Positions 51,374 to 60,894 of a DNA stretch of 64,000 nucleotides are shown piece by piece. Below the pieces are notes generated by a model. The model was not told the DNA's origin. It saw only the letters and a list, made by a program, of their open reading frames with translations, and made no database searches. The stretch spans positions 434,001-498,000 of the forward strand of contig JAJRPF010000048.1 of the NCBI GenBank assembly GCA_024280885.1, written 5' to 3'. The stretch comes from Planctomycetota bacterium. Lineage in GTDB: Bacteria; Planctomycetota; JAJSAM01; JAJVHW01. Position numbers and translations under genes: made by a program. Position 1 is the stretch's first letter; the number at the start of each line of letters is the position of its first letter.

Positions 51374-53602
51374 ATGAGAACGATGCTCGCACCATCGCCG
51401 CCCCACGTGCGCTGGTGCATGATCGCAGCGCTCGGAGCAACTGCCTTGCTGACCTACGTCAGCGAGTGTTCCGCTCGGGAATCCGAGAGCGCGTCCGGCG
51501 TCGGAACGATCGTCGTTGAGCGACCGCGGGATGCGTGCGATTGGACGGTCGATCTGGAAACACCTGACGGTACTTACTCTCAGAGCCTCGACGAGGACGA
51601 GACGTGGTTCGCGGAGATTCCGGCCGGGCGCAGCGTCGTTGTCGCGAGGTGCTCCGGCATCTGTGCCCCGCGCGTGCGCGAGGTTCGTGTACTGCCGGGT
51701 GCCACGGTCAGAGTCTCGTTGCCCATCGTCTCCAGTTGCACGTTGACTGGCGTCGTTCGCGATTCCCGGCAGCCCCTCGCTGCCGCGGAGGTCACCGTCT
51801 TCCAAGTCGCTGGATTGGGACGTTCGCTCGACCGTCGCTACGCCCGGACCACCGGCCTCTCGACTGCCGTCACCGACGAGTCTGGGAAATTCGAAGTGCG
51901 TGGCCCCGTCGATTCCGTGATCGTCCGCGTCACGGCGCCTGGACATCGAGATAGCTACTTTCTCCCCGGGGCACTCGTAGCGGGTTCCGTGCATGAGGAG
52001 CGGTGGACGCTTGCGTTGGAGTCCCAGGTGACTGGCACGGTCACCGCCGCTGACGGTTCTCCGGTTGGCGGAGCGCTCGTGGTCGCGGCACCAGCGGATA
52101 CAGCCGAGACGCCGACCAGCCTGCGGTCGGTGCTGTTCGCAGTACCGGCACCGCAGTCCGTTCGTGACCTGATCTCATCCGAGGTCTGGGCTCCTGTCGC
52201 GGCAACGACCAACGAGCACGGGGAGTTCGTTCTCGATGGTCTCGGGAGACTCGATACCTACCAGATCCTGGTTCTCGCACGTGGCCATGAGTCGCATCGA
52301 GTGACGCTCCGCACCCAAGATCGCGCAGAGTCCAGGTCGATCGCGCTGACCATCCGGCGTCGCCCGGATTGGTCAGTTCGGATCCAGCGTCAAGACGGCC
52401 GACCGATCCCGGGTGCGCTGTGCTCCGTATGGCCGACGTCCAGTTGGGTCCCGGAGTCGATTTCTGACGCTGACGGAATCGTCAGGTTCCCCTGGCTTGT
52501 TGAGGGGCAGGCGCATCTGAAGATCTACGCCGCCGGGTATCGACCGCGATCCATGGCCGTTTCGGTTCGGCTGGGAACGACTGCGTCGGGGTCGGTCACT
52601 CTCACTGCCCGTTCGGCCTCCCGACGTTCGGGCGACCACGTGCTGCGGGGACGGCTGGTGGACGCGCGCGGAAGAGGAGTCTACCCGGGGTTCATTCGCG
52701 CAGACTCGCGTGATCGACTCATGAACGTCCGCCCCGGTGGCGGGTTCGTTCTCCGCGACCTGGCTGAGCGCCCGAGTCACGTGATCGTGGGCGGTCCCGG
52801 GCGAAGGTCTGTCCGCGTGCGTGTGCCCACTGATGCTCCCGCACAGCTGGTAGCCGGGCAGCGCACAGGGATTTGGCTCCACCTGCGATTGGCCGAGGAC
52901 GTTGAAGCGCCTCCGGTCTTGCGTGTTCGCGCTCAGGGCGGATCCGGGAGTACGGCAAGTCGCGTCATCGAGGCGCCCGACTGGAGCGCCGCTCACGCGG
53001 AACTCGGCTTCTCCGAGCTTGTGCCTCCGGTCTCGATCTCGGTTTCCGGTCCCGGGATTCGCACCGTGCACCGACGAGTCGCTGCCCTGGATGATGGTGT
53101 CGTTTCTCTTCCAATCGTCATCGAGTCATCGCGACCGGTGACAGGGACGCTCCTGGACTCGCTCGAGAGACCGGTCGAGGGAGTGCAACTGGCGATCCTG
53201 GATTCCGCAGGTCGCACGTGCGGACGCGGGTCCACTGACGCTCGCGGCCGCTTCACTCTAGATGGCCGTGGCCCGGAGCAGAGCGTCGTCATACTGGACG
53301 ATCGGCGACTGCCAGCCCGATCGTGGCCGCTGAATGCGGATTCCCGGAGTCCTCGATTGAGAATGGAAGAGCTCCAGCAACTTGACGTGACGGTCGGCAA
53401 GGAGTCGCCGCGCGCTCGTGTCCACCTTCGATACGCGACCGGTTTCGGGTTCGACGGGACGGGTGTCACGTCCAGCACCGGACGTTGTGTGTTGTGGCTC
53501 GCAACGACCGGTGCCTCCGATCTTCCAATCGAGTTGCGTGAGGCCGGTGAATCTCGCGTAGTGGTCGTCGGGAGAACCGCACCGCGCGTCACCATCCCGT
53601 GA
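51374..53602 (+). CDS. Exported carboxypeptidase-regulatory-like domain protein
   Basis: A 742-residue exported protein (hydrophobic segment MIAALGATALLTYVSECSA near residue 16). It is built of successive beta domains with the regulatory-like signature, for example TGVVRDSRQPLAAAEVTVF, TGTVTAADGSPVGGALVVAA, RGRLVDARGRGVYPGFIRA and TGTLLDSLERPVEGVQLAIL. It resembles the outer part of the sigma fusion at 36279 but has no sigma domain and no second membrane helix. ATG 51374 is chosen because it leads into the signal. Flanked by palindromic copies C and D. Confidence 0.75.
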   Translation: MRTMLAPSPPHVRWCMIAALGATALLTYVSECSARESESASGVGTIVVERPRDACDWTVDLETPDGTYSQSLDEDETWFAEIPAGRSVVVARCSGICAPRVREVRVLPGATVRVSLPIVSSCTLTGVVRDSRQPLAAAEVTVFQVAGLGRSLDRRYARTTGLSTAVTDESGKFEVRGPVDSVIVRVTAPGHRDSYFLPGALVAGSVHEERWTLALESQVTGTVTAADGSPVGGALVVAAPADTAETPTSLRSVLFAVPAPQSVRDLISSEVWAPVAATTNEHGEFVLDGLGRLDTYQILVLARGHESHRVTLRTQDRAESRSIALTIRRRPDWSVRIQRQDGRPIPGALCSVWPTSSWVPESISDADGIVRFPWLVEGQAHLKIYAAGYRPRSMAVSVRLGTTASGSVTLTARSASRRSGDHVLRGRLVDARGRGVYPGFIRADSRDRLMNVRPGGGFVLRDLAERPSHVIVGGPGRRSVRVRVPTDAPAQLVAGQRTGIWLHLRLAEDVEAPPVLRVRAQGGSGSTASRVIEAPDWSAAHAELGFSELVPPVSISVSGPGIRTVHRRVAALDDGVVSLPIVIESSRPVTGTLLDSLERPVEGVQLAILDSAGRTCGRGSTDARGRFTLDGRGPEQSVVILDDRRLPARSWPLNADSRSPRLRMEELQQLDVTVGKESPRARVHLRYATGFGFDGTGVTSSTGRCVLWLATTGASDLPIELREAGESRVVVVGRTAPRVTIP

Positions 53603-53665
53603 TGAGGTGCCTTGCGAGACGCGCAGAATCCAGTCCGGTACACGCTCTCCGAGTGAACTGCGCAC

Positions 53666-53735
53666 CGAAGTGCTGAACCCGGATGAATTCTTCGGACGCG
53701 TCGGTGGGCCGAAGAACTCATCCGGGTTCAGTCAA
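53666..53735. repeat. Palindromic element, copy D
   Basis: Starts CGAAGTGCTGAACCCGGATG and ends CATCCGGGTTCAGTCAAG, with the ACGCGTCGGTGGG loop. It is close to copy B and has a few arm mismatches. It lies between the regulatory-like-domain gene and the toxin-antitoxin pair. Confidence 0.88.
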
Positions 53736-53873
53736 GAGCGCCCGACATGCCGAGCTACGGTCTGCTGCGCCAGGTTCAAGCCGACGAGTTGAGCCTGGCG
53801 CAGTAGGTCGCGCCGTCGCCTGGTGCTCGGTGTCGCGTTCAGGGCGAGAGATTGAACTGCCCGAGCTCTCAGC

Positions 53874-54362
53874 TCATCGGTCCTCGTCCGACTCGGCAGC
53901 CAGGCGCAGGGCTTCGTCGTGGAGTGCTGTTGACACACGGAAACCGACGTCTTCCGCCTGTGCCAATGCCCGAGAGACCGACGCCACGAGGCCTTCGCGC
54001 TTCGCGCGAAGGAGCACGCCGACCGTGCCGGTGAGCCGTAGTCCCATGTCGCGCGCAACGCGGCGAGCGCGCCGGTCGTCGAGGACGACGAGTGCGCCAG
54101 GACGCTGCGCCGCGAGTGCGATGGCCTCGGACTCGCCGGGGCCGAGCGTGGACGAGAGCGCATTCGCGAGCGGTCGCGCGGCGCCGCTCAGGTCCTCGGT
54201 GACGATCCACTCGGGGAGCGCGTCGCCGAACTCTCGTAGGACCGCTCTGGGAACCGCCAAACTCGTGTAGAGCGACTGAAGGATGTCGAGACGACCGATG
54301 CCGGTGAGCGCGATCAAGCAACTCGTGTCGGGGACGACGAGGTCAGGCGCGGCGGGCGTCAT
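53874..54362 (-). CDS. DUF3368 PIN-fold toxin
   Basis: A 162-residue PIN-like ribonuclease of the DUF3368 group, the usual toxin partner of UPF0175 antitoxins. The acidic residues are in PDTSCLIAL (first Asp), GESEAIALA (Glu) and LVVLDDRRARRVA (Asp pair). The gene follows the antitoxin with a 20-base overlap, antitoxin first, as is typical. It would cleave RNA when released from the antitoxin. Located in the repeat-rich accessory stretch. Confidence 0.88.
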   Translation of the reverse strand: MTPAAPDLVVPDTSCLIALTGIGRLDILQSLYTSLAVPRAVLREFGDALPEWIVTEDLSGAARPLANALSSTLGPGESEAIALAAQRPGALVVLDDRRARRVARDMGLRLTGTVGVLLRAKREGLVASVSRALAQAEDVGFRVSTALHDEALRLAAESDEDR

Positions 54363-54564
54363 CCGCGAGATCCTCGGCGGGGTGGTTCACGGCCGTGACT
54401 CCCTTGTGCGCGAGGATCTCAAGAAATGCCGCGGTCGTGTACGCGGCCAGTTCGGCGGCCTTACCGAGCGACACGCGGCCTTCCTGGAAGAGCCGAACCG
54501 CCAAGAGCAAGCGCGCTTCGTCTCCGGAGACGCCGTGTGGCAGTTGGAGCGTGACGGATCGCAT
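54343..54564 (-). CDS. UPF0175 antitoxin
   Basis: A 73-residue protein of the UPF0175 family. The core LLLAVRLFQEGRVSLGKAAELA and the following TTAAFLEILAHKGV are typical of the ribbon/helix DNA-binding and toxin-neutralising fold. ATG 54564 has GAGG upstream. It precedes and overlaps the DUF3368 toxin and probably represses the pair. Confidence 0.88.
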   Translation of the reverse strand: MRSVTLQLPHGVSGDEARLLLAVRLFQEGRVSLGKAAELAAYTTAAFLEILAHKGVTAVNHPAEDLADDARRA

Positions 54565-54843
54565 GGGAACCTCGCTGCGGGAGTGGACAGCATAACCGAT
54601 CGCGGGAGAGCGCGTTGCGATACTCCGTTGCGCGAGGGAGACGAGGGCCTGTGACGTGCGCTCCCTCGGCGACCCGGCGTGTTGAGTCTCCGTCCCCGCG
54701 TACGATGCTGAGCGACGTGGCGCGGTGTGACGATGGCGGTGCGACGATGTGGAAGACAGACGGAGGAGCCTGGTCGAAAGTGGAGTGATCGTATCGCCGA
54801 ATCGAGCTTGGCTCCGAGTGTTTTGGCACCGTATGTTGCACGG

Positions 54844-55593
54844 ATGGAGGGCGACGACGTGCGTATCGAGTGTAGTTTTTCCAGCTTGCCTGGAGCCCGG
54901 CGCGTTCGCCCGCGCACCGCCTGCGGTCCTCCGTCAGCGCGACTGTGGCGAGGGTTTGCTCAGATACTCGTCGCCATGGTCGTGGTCATTGCCGCGATTG
55001 CGTCGAGCGGATGCAAGGACTTCACCGTTGCTCAAGACCGATCCGATCTTCGTGCTCTCTCGCGCGACGTGGATATCGTGCGCATCCGGGGGATCTCCGA
55101 CGCGGACGTCGATGAACTCCGGCGGTTCGAACGACTGCGCGTCATCACCTTGTGCGGCGGGTGGGGCAAACAGGAGATGCTGTTGACCGCCGCGGGCATG
55201 GCCCGACTTGCCGAAGTCGTCGCGCCGACACTCGAGATCGTCACGGTGTGTGACTCCGTGCGCTTGGACGATGCGTTCCTTGTGGCGCTCGCGTCCATCA
55301 AGACGGTCCACGACCTGACTCTTCGCGGGTGTCCCGGTTTCTCGGAAGCAGGCCTCGCAGCGATCGCCGAGTTGCCAGCGATCACGTATCTGGATGTACG
55401 TGGATGCCCGCAAATCGATGACGAGTGGTTGCCAATCCTCTCGATGCATTCGGAGCTGAGTTACCTCGGGCTTGCCGGTACAAGTGTGTCCGCGGGAGGG
55501 GTCTCTCGGCTCCAGGCATTGCTGCCGGGGTGCAAGATCGACACCGACGAGAATGTGTGGAGGTACATGGAGCGGAGCTATCGGTCGCGATGA
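54844..55593 (+). CDS. Leucine-rich-repeat-like lipoprotein
   Basis: A 249-residue protein with a likely membrane or lipoprotein signal (ILVAMVVVIAAIASSGCKDF, lipobox ASSGC). Short LRR-type repeats follow, rich in Leu and Asp-Leu-x-x-C steps (DLTLRGCPGFSEAGLAAIAE, ITYLDVRGCPQIDDEWLPIL, LSYLGLAGTSVSAGGVSRL). The start is uncertain: ATG 54844 leaves a long polar stretch before the signal, while ATG 54976 starts directly at it. Its function is unknown; it probably mediates contacts on the cell surface. Confidence 0.65.
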   Translation: MEGDDVRIECSFSSLPGARRVRPRTACGPPSARLWRGFAQILVAMVVVIAAIASSGCKDFTVAQDRSDLRALSRDVDIVRIRGISDADVDELRRFERLRVITLCGGWGKQEMLLTAAGMARLAEVVAPTLEIVTVCDSVRLDDAFLVALASIKTVHDLTLRGCPGFSEAGLAAIAELPAITYLDVRGCPQIDDEWLPILSMHSELSYLGLAGTSVSAGGVSRLQALLPGCKIDTDENVWRYMERSYRSR

Positions 55594-55606
55594 CGGCGAT
55601 GACGGC

Positions 55607-55640
55607 GAAGTACCGAACCCGGAACGCGTCTTCGGCACGC
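55607..55640. repeat. Half copy of the palindromic element
   Basis: CGAAGTACCGAACCCGG and TCTTCGGCACGC match the left arm and part of the loop of copies A-D with changes. The right arm is missing. It lies 14 bases after the LRR-like gene. Confidence 0.55.
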
Positions 55641-55753
55641 GAGCGACGCGCGCCCCTTGCAGTCCAGGTAGTTGCCACTCTCGCCGATGCCCATGCGATC
55701 TTGATCGGTCGCGCGTGTGGTGTCCTTCCGGCGCACGTTGGAGGTCCAGCGGC

Positions 55754-55948
55754 ATGACTGCTCTTCGCGACGAGTTCCTGAGCGAGGAACACCTCGACCT
55801 GGCGAACCCGAGCCAAGCGGAGCTCTATGCTTGGTGGGATCTCTGGTTGAGACAGGTGCAGGCGACGAATGACCTTGACGCGCATCTCTACTCGCACGGC
55901 GTCTTCGTCACCGAGCCGCCGATGAGCGCGCCTCGCGACGACGCGTAG
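55754..55948 (+). CDS. Small hypothetical protein
   Basis: A 64-residue protein rich in Leu, Trp and Glu (LSEEHLDLANPSQAELYAWW, then DLWLRQVQATNDLDAHLYSH). The pattern is amphipathic and plausible for a real small protein, but no family is known. ATG 55754 is followed by codon use like that of the neighbours. It ends about 180 bases before hisS. Confidence 0.45.
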   Translation: MTALRDEFLSEEHLDLANPSQAELYAWWDLWLRQVQATNDLDAHLYSHGVFVTEPPMSAPRDDA

Positions 55949-56127
55949 TTGCGGGGTGGTTGCGGGACTGCCGGGCCGTCATCGCCGCGACGAGCCGCAC
56001 TTGGCTCCGCGTTCTCTGTCATCACGCTCTGCATCACGGACGTTGTGCTTCGTCGTGAGCTGGCCCGGATAGGGTGGCGTGTCGTGCGGGCCGCCGGGTG
56101 GCCGGGCGCGACAGTTGAGGTGCGACG

Positions 56128-57459
56128 ATGGCGAAGATCTCCCCGATCAGTGGGTTTCCTGAGTGGCTGCCGGAGCAGCGGATTGTTGAGCAGGCGGTGC
56201 TCGACGGCTTGCGTACGCGCTTCGAGAGCTATGGCTTCTCGTCGATCGAAACGCGCTCTGTCGAGCCGCTCGAGCATCTGCTGGCGAAGGGCGAGACGGA
56301 CAAGGAGATCTACGTTCTGCGGCGCCTGCAGGCCGACGACGGCGCGTCCGATTCCGGCCTGGGGTTGCACTTCGATCTGACGATCCCGCTCGCGCGGTAC
56401 GTGCAGCAGTTCCGCGGGCAGTTGGCGTTTCCGTTCAAGCGCTATCAGATCCAGAAGGTCTGGCGTGGGGAGCGGCCGCAGGTGGGGCGGTATCGCGAGT
56501 TCTATCAGGCGGATCTCGACGTCGTGGTGCACGAGAACTTGGCGCTGCACTTCGATGTCGAGATGGCGCGACTCTTGGTCGAGAGCGTTGGCGCGATGCC
56601 CGTGCCGGAGCTGGTGCTTGGCATCAACAATCGCAAGATCCTGCAGGGCGCGTACGAGTCGCTCGGGATCGAGGACATGACCGCGACGTTGCGGATCGTG
56701 GACAAGCTCGACAAGATCGGCGCCGACGGGGTGCGCAAGCTGCTCGTCGGGCAGGGACTCGCGGACGCTGCGGCGGAGACGTGTCTCGCGTTGGGGCGTA
56801 TTCGTGCCACGGATGCGTCGTTTGCGGACGACGTGCGTGCACTTGGCGTGTCGGGCGATCTACTTGACACCGGGCTCCAGGAGTTGACGTTCGTGATGGA
56901 GTCGCTGGCGGATCTGCCGGCGGGGTCCGTGGTCGCGAATCTCTCGATTGCGCGCGGTCTGGACTACTACACGGGGACGGTCTACGAGGGGCAACTCGTG
57001 GGTCACGAGAAGCTCGGGACGGTGTGTTCCGGCGGACGCTATGACGACCTGGTCGGCGGCGGCGAGAAGCTGAAACTTCCAGGTGTCGGCGTCTCCATCG
57101 GCGTCAGCCGCATGCTCGGGCAGTTCCTTGGCGGCGGCGAGCTGCGGGCGTCGCGTTCGGTCCCGACGTGCGTGCTGGTCGCGCTTCCATCCGACGCGGC
57201 GCGCGCGTCGGCGCGCGACGTTGCGAACGCGTTTCGGGCGCGTGGGATCGCCACCGAGGTGTTCCACGAGGCGGCACGCTTCGGCAAGCAGATCAAGTAC
57301 GCGCAGAAGCGAGGGATCCCCTTCGTGTGGTTTCCGCCGGCCGAAGAGGGCGCGGTCCACGAGGTGAAGGACCTGCGCGCTGGCGAGCAGACGACGGCGG
57401 ATCCCGCGACGTGGTGTCCGCCGGATGCGGACCTGCGTCCGTCAATCGTGACGGACTGA
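56128..57459 (+). CDS. hisS: Histidyl-tRNA synthetase
   Basis: Charges tRNA-His with histidine; 443 residues, normal for the family. Class II motif 2 is visible in KRYQIQKVWRGERPQVGRYRE, followed by FYQADLD. The histidine-specific boxes ARGLDYYTGTVYE and CSGGRYDDL are present, as is a C-terminal anticodon-binding domain from about 345 (VLVALPSDAARASARDVANA). A core gene with no obvious operon partner; the tandem repeat array starts 90 bases after its stop. Confidence 0.97.
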   Translation: MAKISPISGFPEWLPEQRIVEQAVLDGLRTRFESYGFSSIETRSVEPLEHLLAKGETDKEIYVLRRLQADDGASDSGLGLHFDLTIPLARYVQQFRGQLAFPFKRYQIQKVWRGERPQVGRYREFYQADLDVVVHENLALHFDVEMARLLVESVGAMPVPELVLGINNRKILQGAYESLGIEDMTATLRIVDKLDKIGADGVRKLLVGQGLADAAAETCLALGRIRATDASFADDVRALGVSGDLLDTGLQELTFVMESLADLPAGSVVANLSIARGLDYYTGTVYEGQLVGHEKLGTVCSGGRYDDLVGGGEKLKLPGVGVSIGVSRMLGQFLGGGELRASRSVPTCVLVALPSDAARASARDVANAFRARGIATEVFHEAARFGKQIKYAQKRGIPFVWFPPAEEGAVHEVKDLRAGEQTTADPATWCPPDADLRPSIVTD

Positions 57460-57548
57460 TCTCGGATCTCGGCGCGGTCTGCCGTCCGCGTCTTGAACCG
57501 CTCTGGGGCGGTGCGGCAGGGCGGGCCCTCGCGTAGCTTGGAACCGTC

Positions 57549-58256
57549 ACTTGGATGGTACCCGGCGAGGGGCGGCCCAGCTGGCTTGGCTGCGGCGACG
57601 CCCTCGGTCCGCCGCTCGACGGGGACCGCGGGGCGTGCGCGGGACTCCGTCGAATTCAAGGCGCCGGTCCGCCGTCCCCGGCCGGCTGCGGAGCAACGAC
57701 GTCTCTTGTCGAGGCCAGGCGGCCCGCAGACGCCCGGGTACGATCCGAGCCCCGGGGCTCTCTCCAGGGAGTTCGAGAGCCAGGGCGACGCCTGCACTTG
57801 GATGGTACCCGGCGAGGGGCGGTCCAACTGGCTTGGCTGCGGCGACGCCCTCGGTCCGCCGCTCGACGGGGACCGCGGGGCGTGCGCGGGACTCCGTCGA
57901 AATCAAGGCGCCGGTCCGCCGTCCCCGGTCGGCTGCGGAGCAACGACGTCTCTTGTCGAGGCCTGGTGGCCCGCAGACGCCCGGGTACGATCCGAGCCCC
58001 GGGGCTCTCTCCAGGGAGTTCGAGAGCCAGGGCGACGCCCGGACTTGGATGGTACCCGGCGAGGGGCGGTCCAGCTGGCTTGGCTGCGGCGACGCTCTCG
58101 GTCCGCCGCTCGACGGGGACCTCGGGGCGTGCTCGGGACTCCGTCGAATGCAAGGCGCCGGTCCGCCGTCCCCGGTCGGCTGCGGAGCAACGACGTCTCT
58201 TGTCGAGGCCAGGCGGTCCGCAGACGCCCGGGTGCGATCCGAGCCCCGGGGCGCCT
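57549..58256. repeat. Tandem array of a 247-bp unit, three copies
   Basis: Units start at 57549, 57796 and 58043 with an exact period of 247; the third is cut short near 58256. Copies differ at only a few positions. Each unit has a ~185-bp core bounded by GGTACCCGGCG and CGCCCGGGTAC, which are nearly complementary, so the core can fold on itself. The linker contains the perfect palindrome GAGCCCCGGGGCTC. A fourth, diverged copy of the core is at 63757. Long open frames across the array in several phases are a by-product of high GC. Confidence 0.9.
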
Positions 58257-58265
58257 TGAGTCTTG

Positions 58266-59729
58266 CTACTTCGTGCGCGTGCTGGCGCGTGGCGGCTTGT
58301 GGAGACGAACGAGCACGATCGCGCCGATCCCGGCGACCGTCATGAGAACGAGCAGCAGCCCTTCGATGACGCCACCGCGCCAGCGGAAACCGAATGCCGC
58401 CGACGCGGTGATGAGCACCATCGCTTGCACCAGCAGCGGGAGAACTGCGGGGAGGAGCACGAGTCCTCGCAACGCCGGGCGCGCGATGGTCGTGGCGAGT
58501 GCGGTCCCGACCACGAGCGGTACGCCGCAGACGATCGCTGCGACGTTGCCGAGCACGCCCAGCAACGCCGTCGCGGCGGCGAGTGCGCGCAGGAGAGCGG
58601 CCGCTTCGGTCCCGCGCTCGGCGATCAATCGGCGCGCCGAGATCCAAGTGACGGGCAGTGTGCTGAGCGCCAGTAACGCGAGCCACAGATGCGAGAGCGA
58701 CCGCGACCCGACGAACAGGTACGCGTCTCCGAGTGCCCGCGACGCACCGCGCGAGGCTCTCTCTCCGAGCGTCATTGCCAGCGCGGCCGTCACGCGCGTC
58801 GCGTCGTCCAGGCGGTCTGCGCTCACGCGGTCGATGGCGTCACGTGATGTGTGGTAAGCGGAGTAGAAACTCGTCAGCGACGACCCCGCGATCATGCAGG
58901 CCGGAATGCCAGCCTCCGAGTACGCGCCAGCGTCGCTGCCGGTGCCGAAACCGAGTAAGCGGACCGTCGGTTGGTACCAGAGCCAGAGGAGCGGGTCGCC
59001 GTAGCGAAGCGGCACATCCGCGGCCTCTGCGGCGACAAGCGCGGACTGAGCGACCCACGCCGGAGCGATGCCTTCGGCGTCCCATGCGAAGCCGTAGGGC
59101 AGCGTGTGTACGACGAGATCATCGGCCGTCCATCCGACCAATTCGACAGCGACGGTGGCGAGCACGCGGTCGCGTCCCTCGGGACCGAGATCCGCGACCC
59201 AACGCTTCGAGCCGAGCAGTCCTGCTTCCTCGCCGTCGAAGATCAGGAACTCGACATCGCAGGGCGGCTGTGGCCCGCCGGAGAGTACGCGCGCGACTTC
59301 GACGAGGACCGCCACGGCACCGCCGTCGTCGATTGCCCCGGGCGCGCCCCCGACCGTGTCATGGTGGGCAGCGAGTACGACCGCGCGGGATGCGTTGCGG
59401 CCGGGGATGCGCGCGAAGACGTTGCGAGTGTCCGGGTACCCGGCGGTGCCGCTCGGCGCGGTGACCATCTTGACGTCGATCGCGCCCGCGTCGCGCAGCG
59501 CGTCCGCAATGAACGAGGGAGCCGCTCGATGTGCCTCCGCACCAACCCAGCGCCCCGGGTGTCGTTCTTGTAGCTCCGTGAGAAAGGCGTGCGCGGCTCC
59601 GTCCTCGACGCGCCCTGCCGCGTCGCGCGCCGCATCCGATGGCGGCGGACTTGGGCCCAACGCGAGACCGAGCGCGAGCGCGGTCGGGGCGAGCAAGCTT
59701 GCCAAGCGCGTCCGGTGATGGGTGTCCAT
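58266..59729 (-). CDS. M28-family metallopeptidase with membrane domain
   Basis: A 487-residue exported zinc aminopeptidase-type protein. A signal segment (LASLLAPTALALGLALG) starts it. The M28 metal ligands appear in order: VVLAAHHDTVGGAPGAIDDGG (His and bridging Asp), FLIFDGEEAGLLGS (Glu pair) and FYSAYHTSRD (last His). The final ~130 residues contain about four membrane helices. The catalytic part would lie outside the cytoplasmic membrane. Start ATG 59729; a longer frame to 59804 only adds polar residues. The stop is ten bases from the tandem array. Confidence 0.88.
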   Translation of the reverse strand: MDTHHRTRLASLLAPTALALGLALGPSPPPSDAARDAAGRVEDGAAHAFLTELQERHPGRWVGAEAHRAAPSFIADALRDAGAIDVKMVTAPSGTAGYPDTRNVFARIPGRNASRAVVLAAHHDTVGGAPGAIDDGGAVAVLVEVARVLSGGPQPPCDVEFLIFDGEEAGLLGSKRWVADLGPEGRDRVLATVAVELVGWTADDLVVHTLPYGFAWDAEGIAPAWVAQSALVAAEAADVPLRYGDPLLWLWYQPTVRLLGFGTGSDAGAYSEAGIPACMIAGSSLTSFYSAYHTSRDAIDRVSADRLDDATRVTAALAMTLGERASRGASRALGDAYLFVGSRSLSHLWLALLALSTLPVTWISARRLIAERGTEAAALLRALAAATALLGVLGNVAAIVCGVPLVVGTALATTIARPALRGLVLLPAVLPLLVQAMVLITASAAFGFRWRGGVIEGLLLVLMTVAGIGAIVLVRLHKPPRASTRTK

Positions 59730-59923
59730 GACATGAGTGTAGTGGGCGCGTGTCGTGGGACAGAACGCGGCGCGATCGTGCGCCTCAGATGTGTCTGCGG
59801 TCACGCATCCCGACGCATCCCCGACGCGAACCCGGTCTCGGGGCTCGTCTGCACTTGCGCAAGGTGCGCTTCGGCGTCATGGTGTGCGTCGCACGATACG
59901 TTGGAGACGCGGAGGAGCGGCAG

Positions 59924-60844
59924 ATGAGCAAGAAGCACGCGAAGAAGGGTGGAGCCCCGAAGCGCTCTAGCGGGTCGGGGGCCAAGCTCCCTTCGGACTC
60001 CCCGCCGCGCAAGCGCTACGACCCTTCGCGGCGCGAACGCACGCCGGTCTGGGTGCGACTGCGCACTCTCGACTACGAGGACGAACTCAATCGTCTGCAG
60101 ATCGAGTTGCTCAAACTCCAGCGCCACGCGCGTCAGAACGGTCTCAAGATCCTGATGCTCTTCGAGGGCCGCGACGCCGCAGGCAAGGGCGGGACGATCA
60201 AGCGCATCATGGAACATCTCAATCCGCGTGGGGCGCGTGTCGTCGCACTGGAGAAACCGAGTGACGTCCAGAAGACGCAGTGGTTCTTTCAGCGGTATGT
60301 GGCGCATCTACCGGCGGGTGGCGAGATCGTGCTCTTCGATCGCTCCTGGTACAACCGCGCGATGGTCGAGCCCGTGATGGGCTTCTGCACCGATGAAGAG
60401 CACAAGCGCTTCATGAAGGACGTACCGCCCTTCGAAGAGATGCTCGTCAAGAACGGCATCATCCTCTTCAAATTCTACTTCTCGGTGTCGAAGTCCGAGC
60501 AGAAGCGACGTTTCGATTCGCGCCTCGACGACGAACTCAAGCAGTACAAGATCTCGCCGGTCGATCGCGATGCGCAGGAGCGCTGGGACGACTACACGGT
60601 GAAGAAATTCCAGATGCTGACCGAGAGCAACCGGACGATCGCGCCGTGGTGGATCATCCGCTCCGACGACAAGAAGCACGCGCGCCTCAACTGCATCCGG
60701 CTCATCCTCTCGCAGATCGAATACGACGGGAAAGCGGTTGATGCGGAGGACCTGGCGATCGATCCAGAGATCGCGATCTCCGGCATCGAAGAGTTGAAGT
60801 TGATGGAGGATCATCTTCTGGACGGTGGCGACCTGCCAGGCTGA
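59924..60844 (+). CDS. ppk2: Polyphosphate kinase 2
   Basis: A 306-residue PPK2-family enzyme that transfers phosphate between polyphosphate and nucleotides. Walker A is FEGRDAAGKGG, the lid and base-binding segment is ALEKPSDVQKTQWFFQRYVAHLP, and Walker B is VLFDRSWYNRAMVEP, the single-domain class I pattern. The first ~35 residues are a basic Lys/Ser/Pro-rich extension. ATG 59924 follows GGAGGAG; the longer frame from 59750 lacks that. The cell can thus use or make polyphosphate. Confidence 0.93.
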   Translation: MSKKHAKKGGAPKRSSGSGAKLPSDSPPRKRYDPSRRERTPVWVRLRTLDYEDELNRLQIELLKLQRHARQNGLKILMLFEGRDAAGKGGTIKRIMEHLNPRGARVVALEKPSDVQKTQWFFQRYVAHLPAGGEIVLFDRSWYNRAMVEPVMGFCTDEEHKRFMKDVPPFEEMLVKNGIILFKFYFSVSKSEQKRRFDSRLDDELKQYKISPVDRDAQERWDDYTVKKFQMLTESNRTIAPWWIIRSDDKKHARLNCIRLILSQIEYDGKAVDAEDLAIDPEIAISGIEELKLMEDHLLDGGDLPG

Positions 60845-60894
60845 ACCCCCGCGCTTCGTTCGTCTGTGCCCGTTCGCTAGGCGAGCCTGTCTCC

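Noticed and set aside
55590..55757. A 55-residue frame starting right after the LRR-like gene
   Set aside because: Its first third is a decayed copy of the palindromic element, and it has no protein-like pattern. The frame at 55754 is more credible.
57493..58857. Open frames of up to 454 residues across the tandem repeat array on both strands
   Set aside because: The 247-bp period shifts frame at each copy and the unit has few stops in several frames because of high GC. The products have no protein-like features.
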